Of a DNA stretch of 64,000 nucleotides, positions 1 to 7,946 are shown one piece after another. The position numbers were made by a program, and so were the translations under genes. This stretch comes from an uncultured Dehalococcoidia bacterium (GTDB taxonomy: Bacteria > Chloroflexota > Dehalococcoidia > Lucifugimonadales > JAAXIE01), in NCBI GenBank assembly GCA_951813255.1, contig OX638353.1, positions 496,001 to 560,000 of the forward strand, written 5' to 3'. Under the pieces are notes generated by a model. The model searched no databases. It saw only the letters and a program-made list of their open reading frames with translations, and was not told the origin of the DNA. Numbering within the stretch: position 1 is the stretch's first letter; each line of letters opens with the position of its first letter.

Positions 1-845
1 GGGAGGGGGGTAGAGGTGGCACCGGTACTCTCTGCGGAGTTCTCGGTGTCATAGTGGGAGTCGTAGTAGGTCTCCAACTGGGAGATAAGGCCCTTCAACT
101 CGTCGTTGCGGTCTACTGCGGAGTCGAGTTCGCGGTACTGGCGCTCGCCTCTGCGCCTAGGCGCCAACTCATCGGGAATGCTGTAGAGGGATGCAAGCAC
201 GTCGAGCATCCTGGAGGTGCCGTGGAAGTCCTCTTCCAACTGGACATACTGGGGGAGGTGAGCCATCAAGTTCATGGTGTCGATGCCCAACTCGGAGGCG
301 TTGTCGGCTATCAGGTTCAGGATTGTGGTCGGCCCTTGGTAGCGGCTCTGACGCTCCCGTATGGGGACTGTTTTGCCTTCGAGGGGGGTGGCACCGCCCA
401 AGGCGCCGGTGACCAGCAAAGGCCGGGTATGGGGCACGGCGTCGTACATTGCGCCGAGCCGGCAGTAGCGGCTGACGCCGAAGAACTTGAACACCTCCAC
501 GACTGATTCGGTGTAGTCCTCGCCCATGGCGTGGGGCTCCAGCAGGTGGAAGAAGAGGAACTCCGGGCCGTCCTCGGGCTGGGCGTAGCTGATGGTGGAG
601 TTGGGGACGGTTACGACGCGGGTCCCATCGACGAAGCGTGTGGTGGGCCGGTAGCGGGTGAAGTCGAAGAAATGTCCTGGTCGCGCCAGCTTCCCGATCT
701 CTTTAGCGTCAAAATGGCGTTCCAGCCGTCGGAGGGTCAGAGTACCCACGCTGCCCACGTCGACCCAAGGCCGCACCATGGCGATAGCGTGGGGCTGGTG
801 CAGTTCCGGAACAGATTCGTTTATCTCAAATGCTCCGATTCTCAT
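1..845 (-). CDS. PAC2 family protein, 3' end outside window
   Basis: An open frame of 281 codons runs from an ATG at 845 off the left edge, so the C-terminus is missing. The translation begins MRIGAFEINESVPEL and contains the features of the PAC2 (proteasome assembly chaperone, DUF75) family: an early VPNS segment, a central FFGVSRYCRLGAMYDAVPHTRP stretch split by a conserved glycine, a VTGALGG turn, and a later GIDTMNLMAHLPQYV segment. PAC2 proteins in bacteria have no settled role; in eukaryotes and archaea they assist proteasome assembly. An in-frame TAA lies 15 bases upstream of the ATG, so the start is firm. There is no good ribosome-binding site; a TATTAT box lies 4-9 bases before the ATG. 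It is divergent from the VOC gene at 989. Family call is good; function is unknown. Confidence 0.8.
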   Translation of the reverse strand, partial: MRIGAFEINESVPELHQPHAIAMVRPWVDVGSVGTLTLRRLERHFDAKEIGKLARPGHFFDFTRYRPTTRFVDGTRVVTVPNSTISYAQPEDGPEFLFFHLLEPHAMGEDYTESVVEVFKFFGVSRYCRLGAMYDAVPHTRPLLVTGALGGATPLEGKTVPIRERQSRYQGPTTILNLIADNASELGIDTMNLMAHLPQYVQLEEDFHGTSRMLDVLASLYSIPDELAPRRRGERQYRELDSAVDRNDELKGLISQLETYYDSHYDTENSAESTGATSTPL

Positions 846-910
846 AGGATAATAGTGCCATTATGTGTCCTTGTTTTCAAGGGCTGGTATCTGTGGAGAT
901 TGCCGGTTCC

Positions 911-942
911 TTGACACCCCACCAAGGCAGACGTACTATAAT
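911..942 (+). promoter_or_regulatory. Promoter for the VOC gene at 989
   Basis: TTGACA at 911-916 is followed after 17 bases by TACTAT (934-939), and an overlapping perfect TATAAT lies at 937-942 (20-base spacing). Either can serve as the -10 box. The start codon is about 45 bases downstream behind AAAGGAGG. Confidence 0.7.
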
Positions 943-988
943 GCGCAAAATATTTCTGCTTCCTGAAGCCCATTTTAAAGGAGGAAAC

Positions 989-1405
989 GTGGCCAGAATC
1001 AAGCACATTGCCATTGCCACTCCGGACCCGGCCAAGACCGCGCAGTTCTATAAGGAAGTCTTCGAACTGGAGGAGTACAGCCCGGTGGACTCGCCTCTGG
1101 CCGATGGCTACTACCTGACGGATGGGCACATAAACCTGGCCATCCTCAACTTCAAGACGTTAGAGGCTGCCGATAAGGGAGAGGACGGGTTGAGCTTCAC
1201 GGGCTTCCATCACTTCGGGTTCCAAGTGGAGGATGCTGAGGCCACCTGCGCCAAGCTGGACGAAATCGGGGCTGACCGACGGACGCGGGTAACTGTGGAC
1301 CAAACCATGGGTACAGCGAACCACCAGAATGTGGAAATCAAGTACAAGGGCCCCTTCGACGTGATCGTAGATGTATCGCAGTCGGGATGGGTCGGGACCG
1401 ACTAG
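989..1405 (+). CDS. VOC (glyoxalase/dioxygenase superfamily) protein
   Basis: A 138-residue protein with the single vicinal-oxygen-chelate fold. The beta-alpha-beta start RIKHIAIATPDPAKTAQFY is typical, the histidine being the usual first metal ligand, and a second module begins FHHFGFQVEDAEAT. The family covers glyoxalases, ring-cleaving dioxygenases and isomerases, and the substrate cannot be read from the sequence. The GTG at 989 is chosen because AAAGGAGG ends five bases before it and the homology begins there; the open frame extends upstream without family features. It lies next to a paralogue (1493-1918) with about half of its residues in common by eye, and the pair may form a heterodimer or handle related substrates. 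Confidence 0.85.
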   Translation: MARIKHIAIATPDPAKTAQFYKEVFELEEYSPVDSPLADGYYLTDGHINLAILNFKTLEAADKGEDGLSFTGFHHFGFQVEDAEATCAKLDEIGADRRTRVTVDQTMGTANHQNVEIKYKGPFDVIVDVSQSGWVGTD

Positions 1406-1492
1406 TTTCGGGACTGGCTAGTTATTGAAGTAAACAATGGGCTGACAGTCGGAGGCCTAGAGGAATCCTTTAACAGAACGTAAGGAGATATC

Positions 1493-1918
1493 ATGGCAAA
1501 GATCAGACACATAGCGTTGACCAGTGACAACCCGAGCAAGCTGGCCGATTTCTACAAGGAAGTCTTCGGCATGACCGAGGTGAGGCGCAGCGAAAACGGG
1601 CAGGTTTTCCTTACCGACGGCTATATCAACATGGCCCTGCTCAACTACAAGACCCCCAATGACGAGGACCCGGGCCCCAACGGCGGGTACTACGATGGCA
1701 TCCACCACATCGGTTTCCAGGTGGACGACATTGAGTCTGCTGCGGAGAAGGTGGACCAGTCCGGCGGCCATCGCCTGAGCCGGACGGCGACCCCGGGCAC
1801 CGGCGGACTGTTCGGATTCGGTCCTGGCCCCAGCAACGCAGAGACCAAGTTCAGCGGCCCCGATGGCGTTGTGCTGGACATGTCCCAGTCGGGCTGGGAG
1901 ACAGAGATCAAGATGTAG
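1493..1918 (+). CDS. VOC (glyoxalase/dioxygenase superfamily) protein
   Basis: A 141-residue VOC-fold protein, paralogous to the gene just upstream: both start with a (K/R)HIA...FYKEVF segment and end with a DMSQSGW or DVSQSGW motif. The second module begins IHHIGFQVDDIES. Ligand positions cannot be fully assigned without alignment; the N-terminal His and the acidic residue near the C-terminal strand are present. The ATG at 1493 follows TAAGGAGATATC, a good ribosome-binding site. It is probably co-transcribed with the first VOC gene (87-base gap, no terminator seen). A GC-rich hairpin follows at 2025. The role is likely catabolic, and the substrate is unknown. Confidence 0.85.
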   Translation: MAKIRHIALTSDNPSKLADFYKEVFGMTEVRRSENGQVFLTDGYINMALLNYKTPNDEDPGPNGGYYDGIHHIGFQVDDIESAAEKVDQSGGHRLSRTATPGTGGLFGFGPGPSNAETKFSGPDGVVLDMSQSGWETEIKM

Positions 1919-2024
1919 CCCTTCCGGTCGTTTTTTGCGACCTTGCCGGGATAGGGCCGTATGCCATCGGGTGAGCAAGCGGTCCTAACCCCCGAGTAAT
2001 AGAGAGAGCCTACAGCTGATACAG

Positions 2025-2048
2025 TGGCCCGGCCATGTGGCCGGGCCA
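2025..2048 (+). terminator. GC-rich hairpin between VOC and hydrolase genes
   Basis: TGGCCCGGCC (2025-2034) pairs perfectly with GGCCGGGCCA (2039-2048) around a 4-base loop. There is no clear T-tract after it, so it may be a weak terminator, a pausing site or an RNA-stabilising end rather than a standard intrinsic terminator. Confidence 0.45.
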
Positions 2049-2097
2049 TCTAGTGATATTTGTAATCACGCGGAAATTCTGAAAGAGAGAGTGGTCA

Positions 2098-2883
2098 ATG
2101 GCTAGCTGGACACGGGACTTCGTGGATATAGCGGGAGTTCGCACCGAGCTCCTTCGTGGCGGACAGGGGGCTCCCCTCCTGGTGCTGCACGGGGCTGGAG
2201 GCAATGCTGGCTGGCTGCAATACCATGATGCGCTAGCAGAGCACTTCGATGTGCTGGTGCCTTCGCACCCCGGCTTCGGCGAAACCGAGCGTCCTGACTG
2301 GATGGAGACCATACCGGATGTGGCCCACTTCTACATGTGGTTCGTGCGCGACTTGGGGTTGAATGGCGTGAATGTCATGGGCCACTCGATGGGTGGCTGG
2401 CTCGCATCCCAGCTAGTCGCGATGGGGTCTGAGAGATTCAGCAAGCTAGTGCTGGGGGCGCCGGCGGGCATCAAGCCCGAAGTGGGGGAGATCACTGACA
2501 TTTTCCTTCTGAGCCCAGAGCAGGTAATTGAGAGGCTGTTCCACGACTCCTCGCAGTCGCCTGAATACCAGCAGATATTCGGCCAGGAGCCGAGCCCCGA
2601 GGTGCTGGCCATCCTGACCCAAAACCGCGAGACGGCTGTGCGCTACACCTGGAAGCCCTACATGTACAATCCACGGTTGCCATTCCTGCTGGAGCAGGTG
2701 CGTATTCCCAGTCTCATCGTCTGGGGGCGGGAGGATGCGATTATCCCGCTGAACTGCGGTGAGTTGTACAACCGGGCGCTGGCGGGCTCTACTCTCAAGG
2801 TTATCGAGAACTGTGGGCATGTACCTGAGATGGAGAAGCCCCAAGAGTTCGTGAGCACCGTCCTGGAGTTCCTCCGGTCCTAG
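2098..2883 (+). CDS. Alpha/beta hydrolase
   Basis: A 261-residue single-domain alpha/beta hydrolase. The oxyanion segment is VLHGAGGNAGWLQY (about residues 30-42), the nucleophile elbow is GHSMGGW (Ser near residue 97), the acid lies in the VWGREDAIIP segment near residue 210, and the catalytic His is in NCGHVPEMEKP near residue 240. The arrangement resembles meta-cleavage product hydrolases and other C-C or ester hydrolases, which fits the neighbouring VOC genes, but the substrate is not determinable. The start at ATG 2098 has AAAGAGAG upstream. The luciferase-like gene begins 28 bases after its stop, so the two are probably one transcript. Confidence 0.9.
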   Translation: MASWTRDFVDIAGVRTELLRGGQGAPLLVLHGAGGNAGWLQYHDALAEHFDVLVPSHPGFGETERPDWMETIPDVAHFYMWFVRDLGLNGVNVMGHSMGGWLASQLVAMGSERFSKLVLGAPAGIKPEVGEITDIFLLSPEQVIERLFHDSSQSPEYQQIFGQEPSPEVLAILTQNRETAVRYTWKPYMYNPRLPFLLEQVRIPSLIVWGREDAIIPLNCGELYNRALAGSTLKVIENCGHVPEMEKPQEFVSTVLEFLRS

Positions 2884-2911
2884 TTCTTACAGCCTGCTGG
2901 ATGCGCGTGTC

Positions 2912-3925
2912 GTGAGCCAACTGTCGGAACTCAAGGTGGATATACGGGTGCCGGTGGGCTTGCCCGTAACCGAAACGGCGGATTTCATCCTGGGGTGTGA
3001 GCAGGCCGGTTTCGACGGCGTTGGAGTACACGACCACCAGCACAGTGGGCGGGATGTGTACGTTACTCTTGCGCTGGCAGGGCAGCGCACTTCCAGCTTG
3101 GAACTCTACCCCGTTACCTCCAACCCTGTGACCCGTCACCCCATGGTGCTGGCTGCGTTGGCGAACACCCTTCAAGAGATTGCGCCGGGACGGGCAAAGC
3201 TGACCATTGGTCCCGGATTCCTCGCGGTGCGTTCCATAGGGCAGCCCCGTGCCTCGGTGGATGCGATGCGTGAGGCAATTCTCAGCATGCGGCGACTGCT
3301 TAGGGGTGAGGAGTTGGAGTTCGGTCCCAACAAGACCCGCATCCGCAACCTCTCGGACAACCCCGTCCCTGTGTTCATGACAGCCGCGGGTCCCCGGATG
3401 GTGGAGTTGGCGGGGGAAGTGGCAGATGGCGTGCTGCTCATGGTGGGGCTGCACCCCAAGGCGGTGGCTGCTGCGCGAGAGTTGCTAGAGCGGGGGGCGT
3501 CCAGGGTTGGCCGTGATCTGTCGGACTTCCCTGTGGTCTACATAACCTCGATGGCGGCTTCCGACGACCCACGCGAGGCGCGTAGCTGGCCGCAAAAATG
3601 GTTGGGGCCGGACCTGCCGTGGCTTGCATACCCCAGCAAGGCCAACTTCTATTGGCTCAGGCAGGCAGGCATGGACATTGCGGATGATCTTGTGCCGGAG
3701 CAGGTGTCTAACGAGATGGCGGGGCGAATCTGTGATGCGATGGGGTTGTTCGGCACTGCTGAGGAGTGTGGGCGTCAACTGATGAGGGCGCATGAGGTGT
3801 CGGGGATAGACCGCTTCTTCATATTCCCATGTCACACGGTGCAGGGGGGTTACGACATGCCTACGCGGGAAGTGGAGGCGTTTCGGGATGTTATCTTCCC
3901 TATGATGGGCCGGAGGGCTGCCTAG
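2912..3925 (+). CDS. LLM-class flavin-dependent oxidoreductase (luciferase-like)
   Basis: A 337-residue TIM-barrel protein of the bacterial luciferase family. It has the family's early AEQAGFDGVGV-like helix and strand (CEQAGFDGVGVHDH, residues 29-42), the LELYPVTSNPVTRHP segment, and a GPGFLAVRSIGQ loop like F420-dependent MER-type enzymes. These use FMN or F420 to oxidise or reduce small organic substrates, and which cofactor applies is not clear here. The start is a GTG at 2912, 28 bases after the hydrolase stop; a nearby ATG at 2901 is out of frame. It is convergent with the methyltransferase gene. This class is abundant in SAR202-type genomes (general knowledge), which fits the organism guess. 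Confidence 0.87.
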   Translation: MSQLSELKVDIRVPVGLPVTETADFILGCEQAGFDGVGVHDHQHSGRDVYVTLALAGQRTSSLELYPVTSNPVTRHPMVLAALANTLQEIAPGRAKLTIGPGFLAVRSIGQPRASVDAMREAILSMRRLLRGEELEFGPNKTRIRNLSDNPVPVFMTAAGPRMVELAGEVADGVLLMVGLHPKAVAAARELLERGASRVGRDLSDFPVVYITSMAASDDPREARSWPQKWLGPDLPWLAYPSKANFYWLRQAGMDIADDLVPEQVSNEMAGRICDAMGLFGTAEECGRQLMRAHEVSGIDRFFIFPCHTVQGGYDMPTREVEAFRDVIFPMMGRRAA

Positions 3926-3977
3926 AGGGGACGGCTGGGGTTGTGTTCTGAGCGCAGGAAACCAAGGGCTACCTAGG

Positions 3978-4820
3978 CTACTTTGCGCCTGTGACCAGAT
4001 GTATGTTGGCGACCCAGTTCACTGTTGTGCCGTCGTAGTAGGGACGGACGGCGTCGTGGCCGTCCTGGATCACCTGCGGGTGTAGTGCTGGGTCGATACG
4101 CTCCAGGGCGTTGCGAAACGAGCCTTGTCGACGCCAGGCGGCATCCCAAGCCTCTTCCACTGTGCCAGCCCAAGGCCATGGGAGTTCGAGGGAGTCCTCT
4201 TCCACATCGTGGAAACCGGCGCGGTCCATGGCTGCCGGTAGAGAGCCTGGTTCGGCGAAGCGATGGGGGCTGGGCGCGCCGGGGCCACGGGGCGGAAGGT
4301 ACTTGCTGAAGACGCCGTGGGTGCACAGGTGGAAGGGATTCTTCTCCAAAGCCTGCCACACTACGAAGGCGGCACGACCGCTGGGGGCCAGCACACGGTG
4401 AATCTCCTTGAGGGCTTGCTCGGCGTCGGCCATGAACATTACGCCAAGACGGCAGGTCACGGCATCGAAAGATGCATCGGGAAAGGGCAGAGCCTCTGCG
4501 TCTGCCTGCTGCACAGTGACGTTGGTCAAACCGAGCTCTTGAGCGCTCTTCAGGACGGCATCCAAATAGTCAGGTACGAGGTCGCTGGCTAGGACGGTGC
4601 CTCCGGGAAGGACTGCCTGGGCTAGGGCCAAGGCGGGTTCGCCTGATCCACATGCTACGTCCAGCGCCCGCATCCCGGGGCGGGCCCTAGAAGCCCGTAG
4701 GATGGAGTCGGTCATGGCCTTGCCCTGTATTGCCCCCTTGGCAGCTAGCCTGTTGCGGTCGGCTGCGGCGTCGGCTTGGTCTCTCAGGACGGTCTGACGG
4801 TCCGGTGTAGGGGTGGTCAC
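3978..4820 (-). CDS. Class I SAM-dependent methyltransferase
   Basis: A 280-residue methyltransferase. Motif I is ALDVACGSGEPALALAQ (near residue 50), followed by an acidic VLASDLVPDYLD loop, a QADAEALPFPDASFDAVTCRLGVMFM segment typical of UbiE/COQ5-like enzymes, and the post-motif LKEIHRVLAPSGR. The acceptor substrate is unknown. The open frame continues upstream into the synthetase gene, but only as a shadow: the true start is the GTG at 4820, which overlaps the synthetase stop by four bases (GTGA) and has AGGAGG at good spacing. It is therefore translationally coupled to the acyl-CoA synthetase and probably acts on a related acyl or aromatic acid metabolite, which is an inference from context. 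Confidence 0.85.
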   Translation of the reverse strand: MTTPTPDRQTVLRDQADAAADRNRLAAKGAIQGKAMTDSILRASRARPGMRALDVACGSGEPALALAQAVLPGGTVLASDLVPDYLDAVLKSAQELGLTNVTVQQADAEALPFPDASFDAVTCRLGVMFMADAEQALKEIHRVLAPSGRAAFVVWQALEKNPFHLCTHGVFSKYLPPRGPGAPSPHRFAEPGSLPAAMDRAGFHDVEEDSLELPWPWAGTVEEAWDAAWRRQGSFRNALERIDPALHPQVIQDGHDAVRPYYDGTTVNWVANIHLVTGAK

Positions 4821-6475
4821 GAGGCGCCTCCTGATGTCTGCTCCACTTCGCGCTGGCGCAGTTCGGTGCGGCGTATCTTGCCGCTGATGGTCTTGGGAAG
4901 CTCGCTGACGAATTCCACGAGGCGTGGATATTTGTAGGGGGCGGTGGTGTTGCGGACGTGTTCCTGCAGGCTGAGGGTGAGTTCGTCGGAGGCGACGTAG
5001 CCGGGCTTCAGGATGACGAAGGCTTTGACGATGTTGCCGCGGATGTCGTCGGGGCTGGCGACAACAGCAGACTCCGCCACTGCCGGGTGCTCCAACAGGG
5101 CGCTTTCGACTTCGAAGGGTCCGATGCGGTAGCCGGCGGAGATGATCACATCGTCGGCGCGGCCAACGAACCAGAGGTAGCCATCCTCGTCCTGGTAGGC
5201 CTTGTCGCCGGTGAGGTACCAATCGCCTTGGAAAGCCTCCTCCATCATCTCCTCGCCCTTCCAGTATTCCTTCATCAGACCGATGGGACGGTCGGGCTTG
5301 ACCCGAAGGGCGATCTGGCCTTCCTCGCCGGTGGGAACCTCCTCCAAGTCTTCATTGATGACGGCTATGTCGTAGCCGGGTACGGGGCGGCCCATGGAGC
5401 CTGCTTTGACCGGCAGGCAGGGGAAGTTGCCCACCAATAGTACTGTTTCCGTCTGGCCGTAACCGTCGTAGATGGTGAGGCCTGTGCCATCTTCCCATAC
5501 GCGCATGACCTCAGGGTTCAAAGGCTCGCCTGCGCTAGTGCAGTGGCGCAGGTTGCTCAGGTCGCAGGCCTTGAGGTCTTCCAGCACGAGCATGCGGAAG
5601 GCGGTGGGGGGTGCGCAGAAGGAAGTGACGCCGTATTTCTCCAGGATACGCAGGGTGAGGGCAGCGTCGAAGCGCCCTTGGGCGTTGTGCTGCATGATAG
5701 TGGCGCCCTCGGTCCACTGGCCGAAGAGCTTGCCGTAGGCGACCTTGGCCCAGCCGGTGTCGGAAATGGCCCAGTGCAGGTCGGTGGGGCGGAGGTCCTG
5801 CCAGAGCCGGGCGGTGGCGGTGTGGGCGATGGCGTAGGAGGCTTGGGTGTGGAGCACCATCTTAGGATAGCCCACGGTGCCGGAGGTGAAGTAGACCAGA
5901 AGAGGGTCGTCGCTGCGGGTGGGCTCTACGTCTTCGAGCCGAGGGGATGCGGTCGCCATTTCGCGGTCCCAATGGATCCAGCCGCGCCTATCGCCGTCGG
6001 CGACTATGAGGTGCTTGAGGGAGGGACAGGATGCCACGGTTTCTTCGGCCTTGTGGGCGTTCTCGGCATCAGTGATAAGGGCGACTGCTTCCGCTTGGTT
6101 GCAGCGGTATTCGATGTCACGGGGAGTGCAGAGGGTGGTGGCAGGCATGGGAACAACGCCGAGCTTGATCATTCCGAGGATGGCGATATACCACTGGGAT
6201 ATGCGCGGCAGCATAATGAGCACCCGGTCGCCCTTCTTGACGCCCAAGCCCCGGAGCACGTTGGCGAACCGGTTGGAGGCGACCTTCAGTTCCCAGAAGG
6301 TGTGCTTCTCGGCCTGCCGGGCGTCAGGACTGACGGAGATCAGGGCCATCTTTGTGTGGTCCTCGGCCCACTTGTCGACCACGTCGAACCCGAAGTTGAA
6401 GTACTCCGGCGCTTCCAAGCGGAAGCTCTTCCGAGTGGCCTCGTAGTCCTGCATGTTGGGGGGCATCTGTCCCAT
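4817..6475 (-). CDS. AMP-dependent acyl-CoA synthetase (ligase)
   Basis: A 552-residue adenylate-forming enzyme that activates a carboxylic acid to its CoA thioester. Core motifs are complete: YFTSGTVGYPKMV (A3, about 195-207), YDGYGQTE (A5, 336-343), YLTGD (A7, 420-424), GYRIGPFEVES (A8, 448-458) and PKTISGKIRR (A10, catalytic Lys near 533). The overall look is closest to medium-chain/ACSM-type or acetyl-CoA-synthetase-like members. The start is placed at ATG 6475 (MGQMPPN) because AAAGGAGG precedes it; an upstream in-frame ATG at 6559 lacks a site and adds non-homologous sequence. It is coupled to the methyltransferase and divergent from the amidohydrolase at 6647. Confidence 0.92.
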   Translation of the reverse strand: MGQMPPNMQDYEATRKSFRLEAPEYFNFGFDVVDKWAEDHTKMALISVSPDARQAEKHTFWELKVASNRFANVLRGLGVKKGDRVLIMLPRISQWYIAILGMIKLGVVPMPATTLCTPRDIEYRCNQAEAVALITDAENAHKAEETVASCPSLKHLIVADGDRRGWIHWDREMATASPRLEDVEPTRSDDPLLVYFTSGTVGYPKMVLHTQASYAIAHTATARLWQDLRPTDLHWAISDTGWAKVAYGKLFGQWTEGATIMQHNAQGRFDAALTLRILEKYGVTSFCAPPTAFRMLVLEDLKACDLSNLRHCTSAGEPLNPEVMRVWEDGTGLTIYDGYGQTETVLLVGNFPCLPVKAGSMGRPVPGYDIAVINEDLEEVPTGEEGQIALRVKPDRPIGLMKEYWKGEEMMEEAFQGDWYLTGDKAYQDEDGYLWFVGRADDVIISAGYRIGPFEVESALLEHPAVAESAVVASPDDIRGNIVKAFVILKPGYVASDELTLSLQEHVRNTTAPYKYPRLVEFVSELPKTISGKIRRTELRQREVEQTSGGAS

Positions 6476-6563
6476 TTTCCTGCCCTCCTTTGGCCTGTTG
6501 CATTGTGCCTGCGTAGTCGACAGCAGCAGGATGGTACTGTAAGCAGCCGCGACGGGCAAGGCG

Positions 6564-6592
6564 TTGGCTGGAGGCGTGCACTGTGGTACATT
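6564..6592 (+). promoter_or_regulatory. Candidate promoter for amidohydrolase
   Basis: TTGGCT (6564-6569), a 17-base spacer and TACATT (6587-6592) lie in the divergent intergenic region, 55 bases before the ATG at 6647. The boxes are imperfect, but position and spacing are right. Confidence 0.45.
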
Positions 6593-6646
6593 TCAACCCA
6601 ACGGCGGTCTCTTGGGGCCTGCGCTAACCAGCTAGGAGGAACAGCT

Positions 6647-7864
6647 ATGGCTTTGGACTTCAAGCCTATTTCGGCCGATGGTCACCTAGAGGTGAAGCCT
6701 GAACGCTGGGTGCACCGGGTGCCGGCCAAATGGCGCGACCGCGCCCCCCGCAGCGTCCCTTTGCCGGATGGGGGCGATGGGCTTCTCATTGAAGGTCAAC
6801 CCTTGTTGGAGCAGAATTTCATCGACCTGCGAGCTGGCCGCGCTTCCGGCGATTGGTCTCCTCTTGGCACCAAGGTCGAGGATGCTGCTGGCACTGGGTC
6901 GGCGGAGCAGAGGCTTCGAGAACAGGATACCGATGGGCTGGCCGCGGAGGTGCTGTACCCCAACATGGTGGCGGGGCCAGTGCTGTGGCGCAATATCACC
7001 CACGATGAGCCGTACAAAGCTATGGTGCGGGCGTACAACGACTGGCTTGGCGAGGAGTATTGCAGCGTGGACCGGGACCGGCTGATCGGTATGGGCGTGC
7101 TCCCCTGGACCAGCGTCGACGACTGCATCGAAGAGATGGAGCACTGCGCCAAGCTGGGGCTCAAGGGCGTCATGCTGGGCACTCTGCCCAGCGCCAACGG
7201 GTACCCCACGCCAGAGGACGACAAGTTCTGGGCTGCTGCCGTTGACATGCAAATGCCCATTACCTGCCATGTGGCCTTCAACAATACGGGCAAGCGGGCC
7301 AACCAGCCGACCTTCAGGTACCCCAATGAAGACCCGGCTATCATGGCCAAGGTGCGGCGGCCGTTGCTGGAGTGGATTACCAACTTCGGTCTGCGTCCCG
7401 CGGTCTCCGTGACCCAGATGGTGATGTCCGGCGTCTTTGACCGCTTCCCCACCCTGCAGATGTACTTTGCCGAAACACGGCTGGGATGGGTGCCCTTCTG
7501 GCTGGAGCACGCCGACCTCTGGTATGACCGTCACGTGGGTTGGGCCGAAGAACTTCTGGGCTTCCAGCCACTGAAGAGAAAGCCCAGCGAATATGTGAAC
7601 AACCATGTTTCTTTCAGCGTGCAGTATGAGCACGTGGCGGTGGAACTGCGGCACCACGTGGGGATAGACCACATCATGTTTGCCACCGACTTTCCCCACA
7701 TCGAGTGCGAGTATCCCAATACTTTGCCTCTGGTGGAGGAAATCTATGCGAAAGTCCCCAGCAACGAGGCCTACCGCATCCTTGCCGGGAACGTGATCAA
7801 CTACTTCGGCCTCGACCGCGACATAATCAAGAAGGAAAGCGCGGCTGTGGCGACTGCAGACTAA
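6647..7864 (+). CDS. Amidohydrolase family protein (amidohydrolase 2, ACMSD-like)
   Basis: A 405-residue metal-dependent TIM-barrel hydrolase or decarboxylase of the amidohydrolase-2 group. It starts MALDFKPISADGHLE, where the D-x-H at 11-13 replaces the usual HxH. Other family features are a YPNMV segment, WLGEEYCSVDRDRLIGMGVLPW, a TCHVAFNN metal-ligand His near residue 204, and the C-terminal FATDFPHIECEYPNT, whose Asp is the usual catalytic/metal residue. Related enzymes decarboxylate or hydrolyse aromatic acids. The ATG at 6647 follows TAGGAGGAACAGCT. An in-frame open extension of more than 1 kb upstream is antisense to the synthetase and is not part of the gene. An intrinsic terminator follows at 7892. 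Confidence 0.9.
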   Translation: MALDFKPISADGHLEVKPERWVHRVPAKWRDRAPRSVPLPDGGDGLLIEGQPLLEQNFIDLRAGRASGDWSPLGTKVEDAAGTGSAEQRLREQDTDGLAAEVLYPNMVAGPVLWRNITHDEPYKAMVRAYNDWLGEEYCSVDRDRLIGMGVLPWTSVDDCIEEMEHCAKLGLKGVMLGTLPSANGYPTPEDDKFWAAAVDMQMPITCHVAFNNTGKRANQPTFRYPNEDPAIMAKVRRPLLEWITNFGLRPAVSVTQMVMSGVFDRFPTLQMYFAETRLGWVPFWLEHADLWYDRHVGWAEELLGFQPLKRKPSEYVNNHVSFSVQYEHVAVELRHHVGIDHIMFATDFPHIECEYPNTLPLVEEIYAKVPSNEAYRILAGNVINYFGLDRDIIKKESAAVATAD

Positions 7865-7891
7865 CCCGTCGTCCGAAAGGTCTAACAAGGA

Positions 7892-7927
7892 AGAAAGCCC
7901 TCCGATCCACCGGACGGGGGGCTTTCT
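7892..7927. terminator. Bidirectional terminator between amidohydrolase and mutM
   Basis: AGAAAGCCC (7892-7900) pairs with GGGCTTTCT (7919-7927); an inner TCCG/CGGA stem (7901-7904, 7911-7914) closes a 6-base loop. It sits between two convergent stop codons (7864 and 7947). Confidence 0.7.
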
Positions 7928-7946
7928 GCTTGAAGTGCGAATTGGA

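Noticed and set aside
5543..6646. Long plus-strand open frame upstream of and in frame with the amidohydrolase
   Set aside because: It is antisense to the acyl-CoA synthetase, which has full motifs. The amidohydrolase has a clear ribosome-binding site and family start at 6647.
6686..7888. 400-codon minus-strand open frame
   Set aside because: Antisense shadow of the amidohydrolase; no family features and His/Val-rich composition typical of reverse reading.
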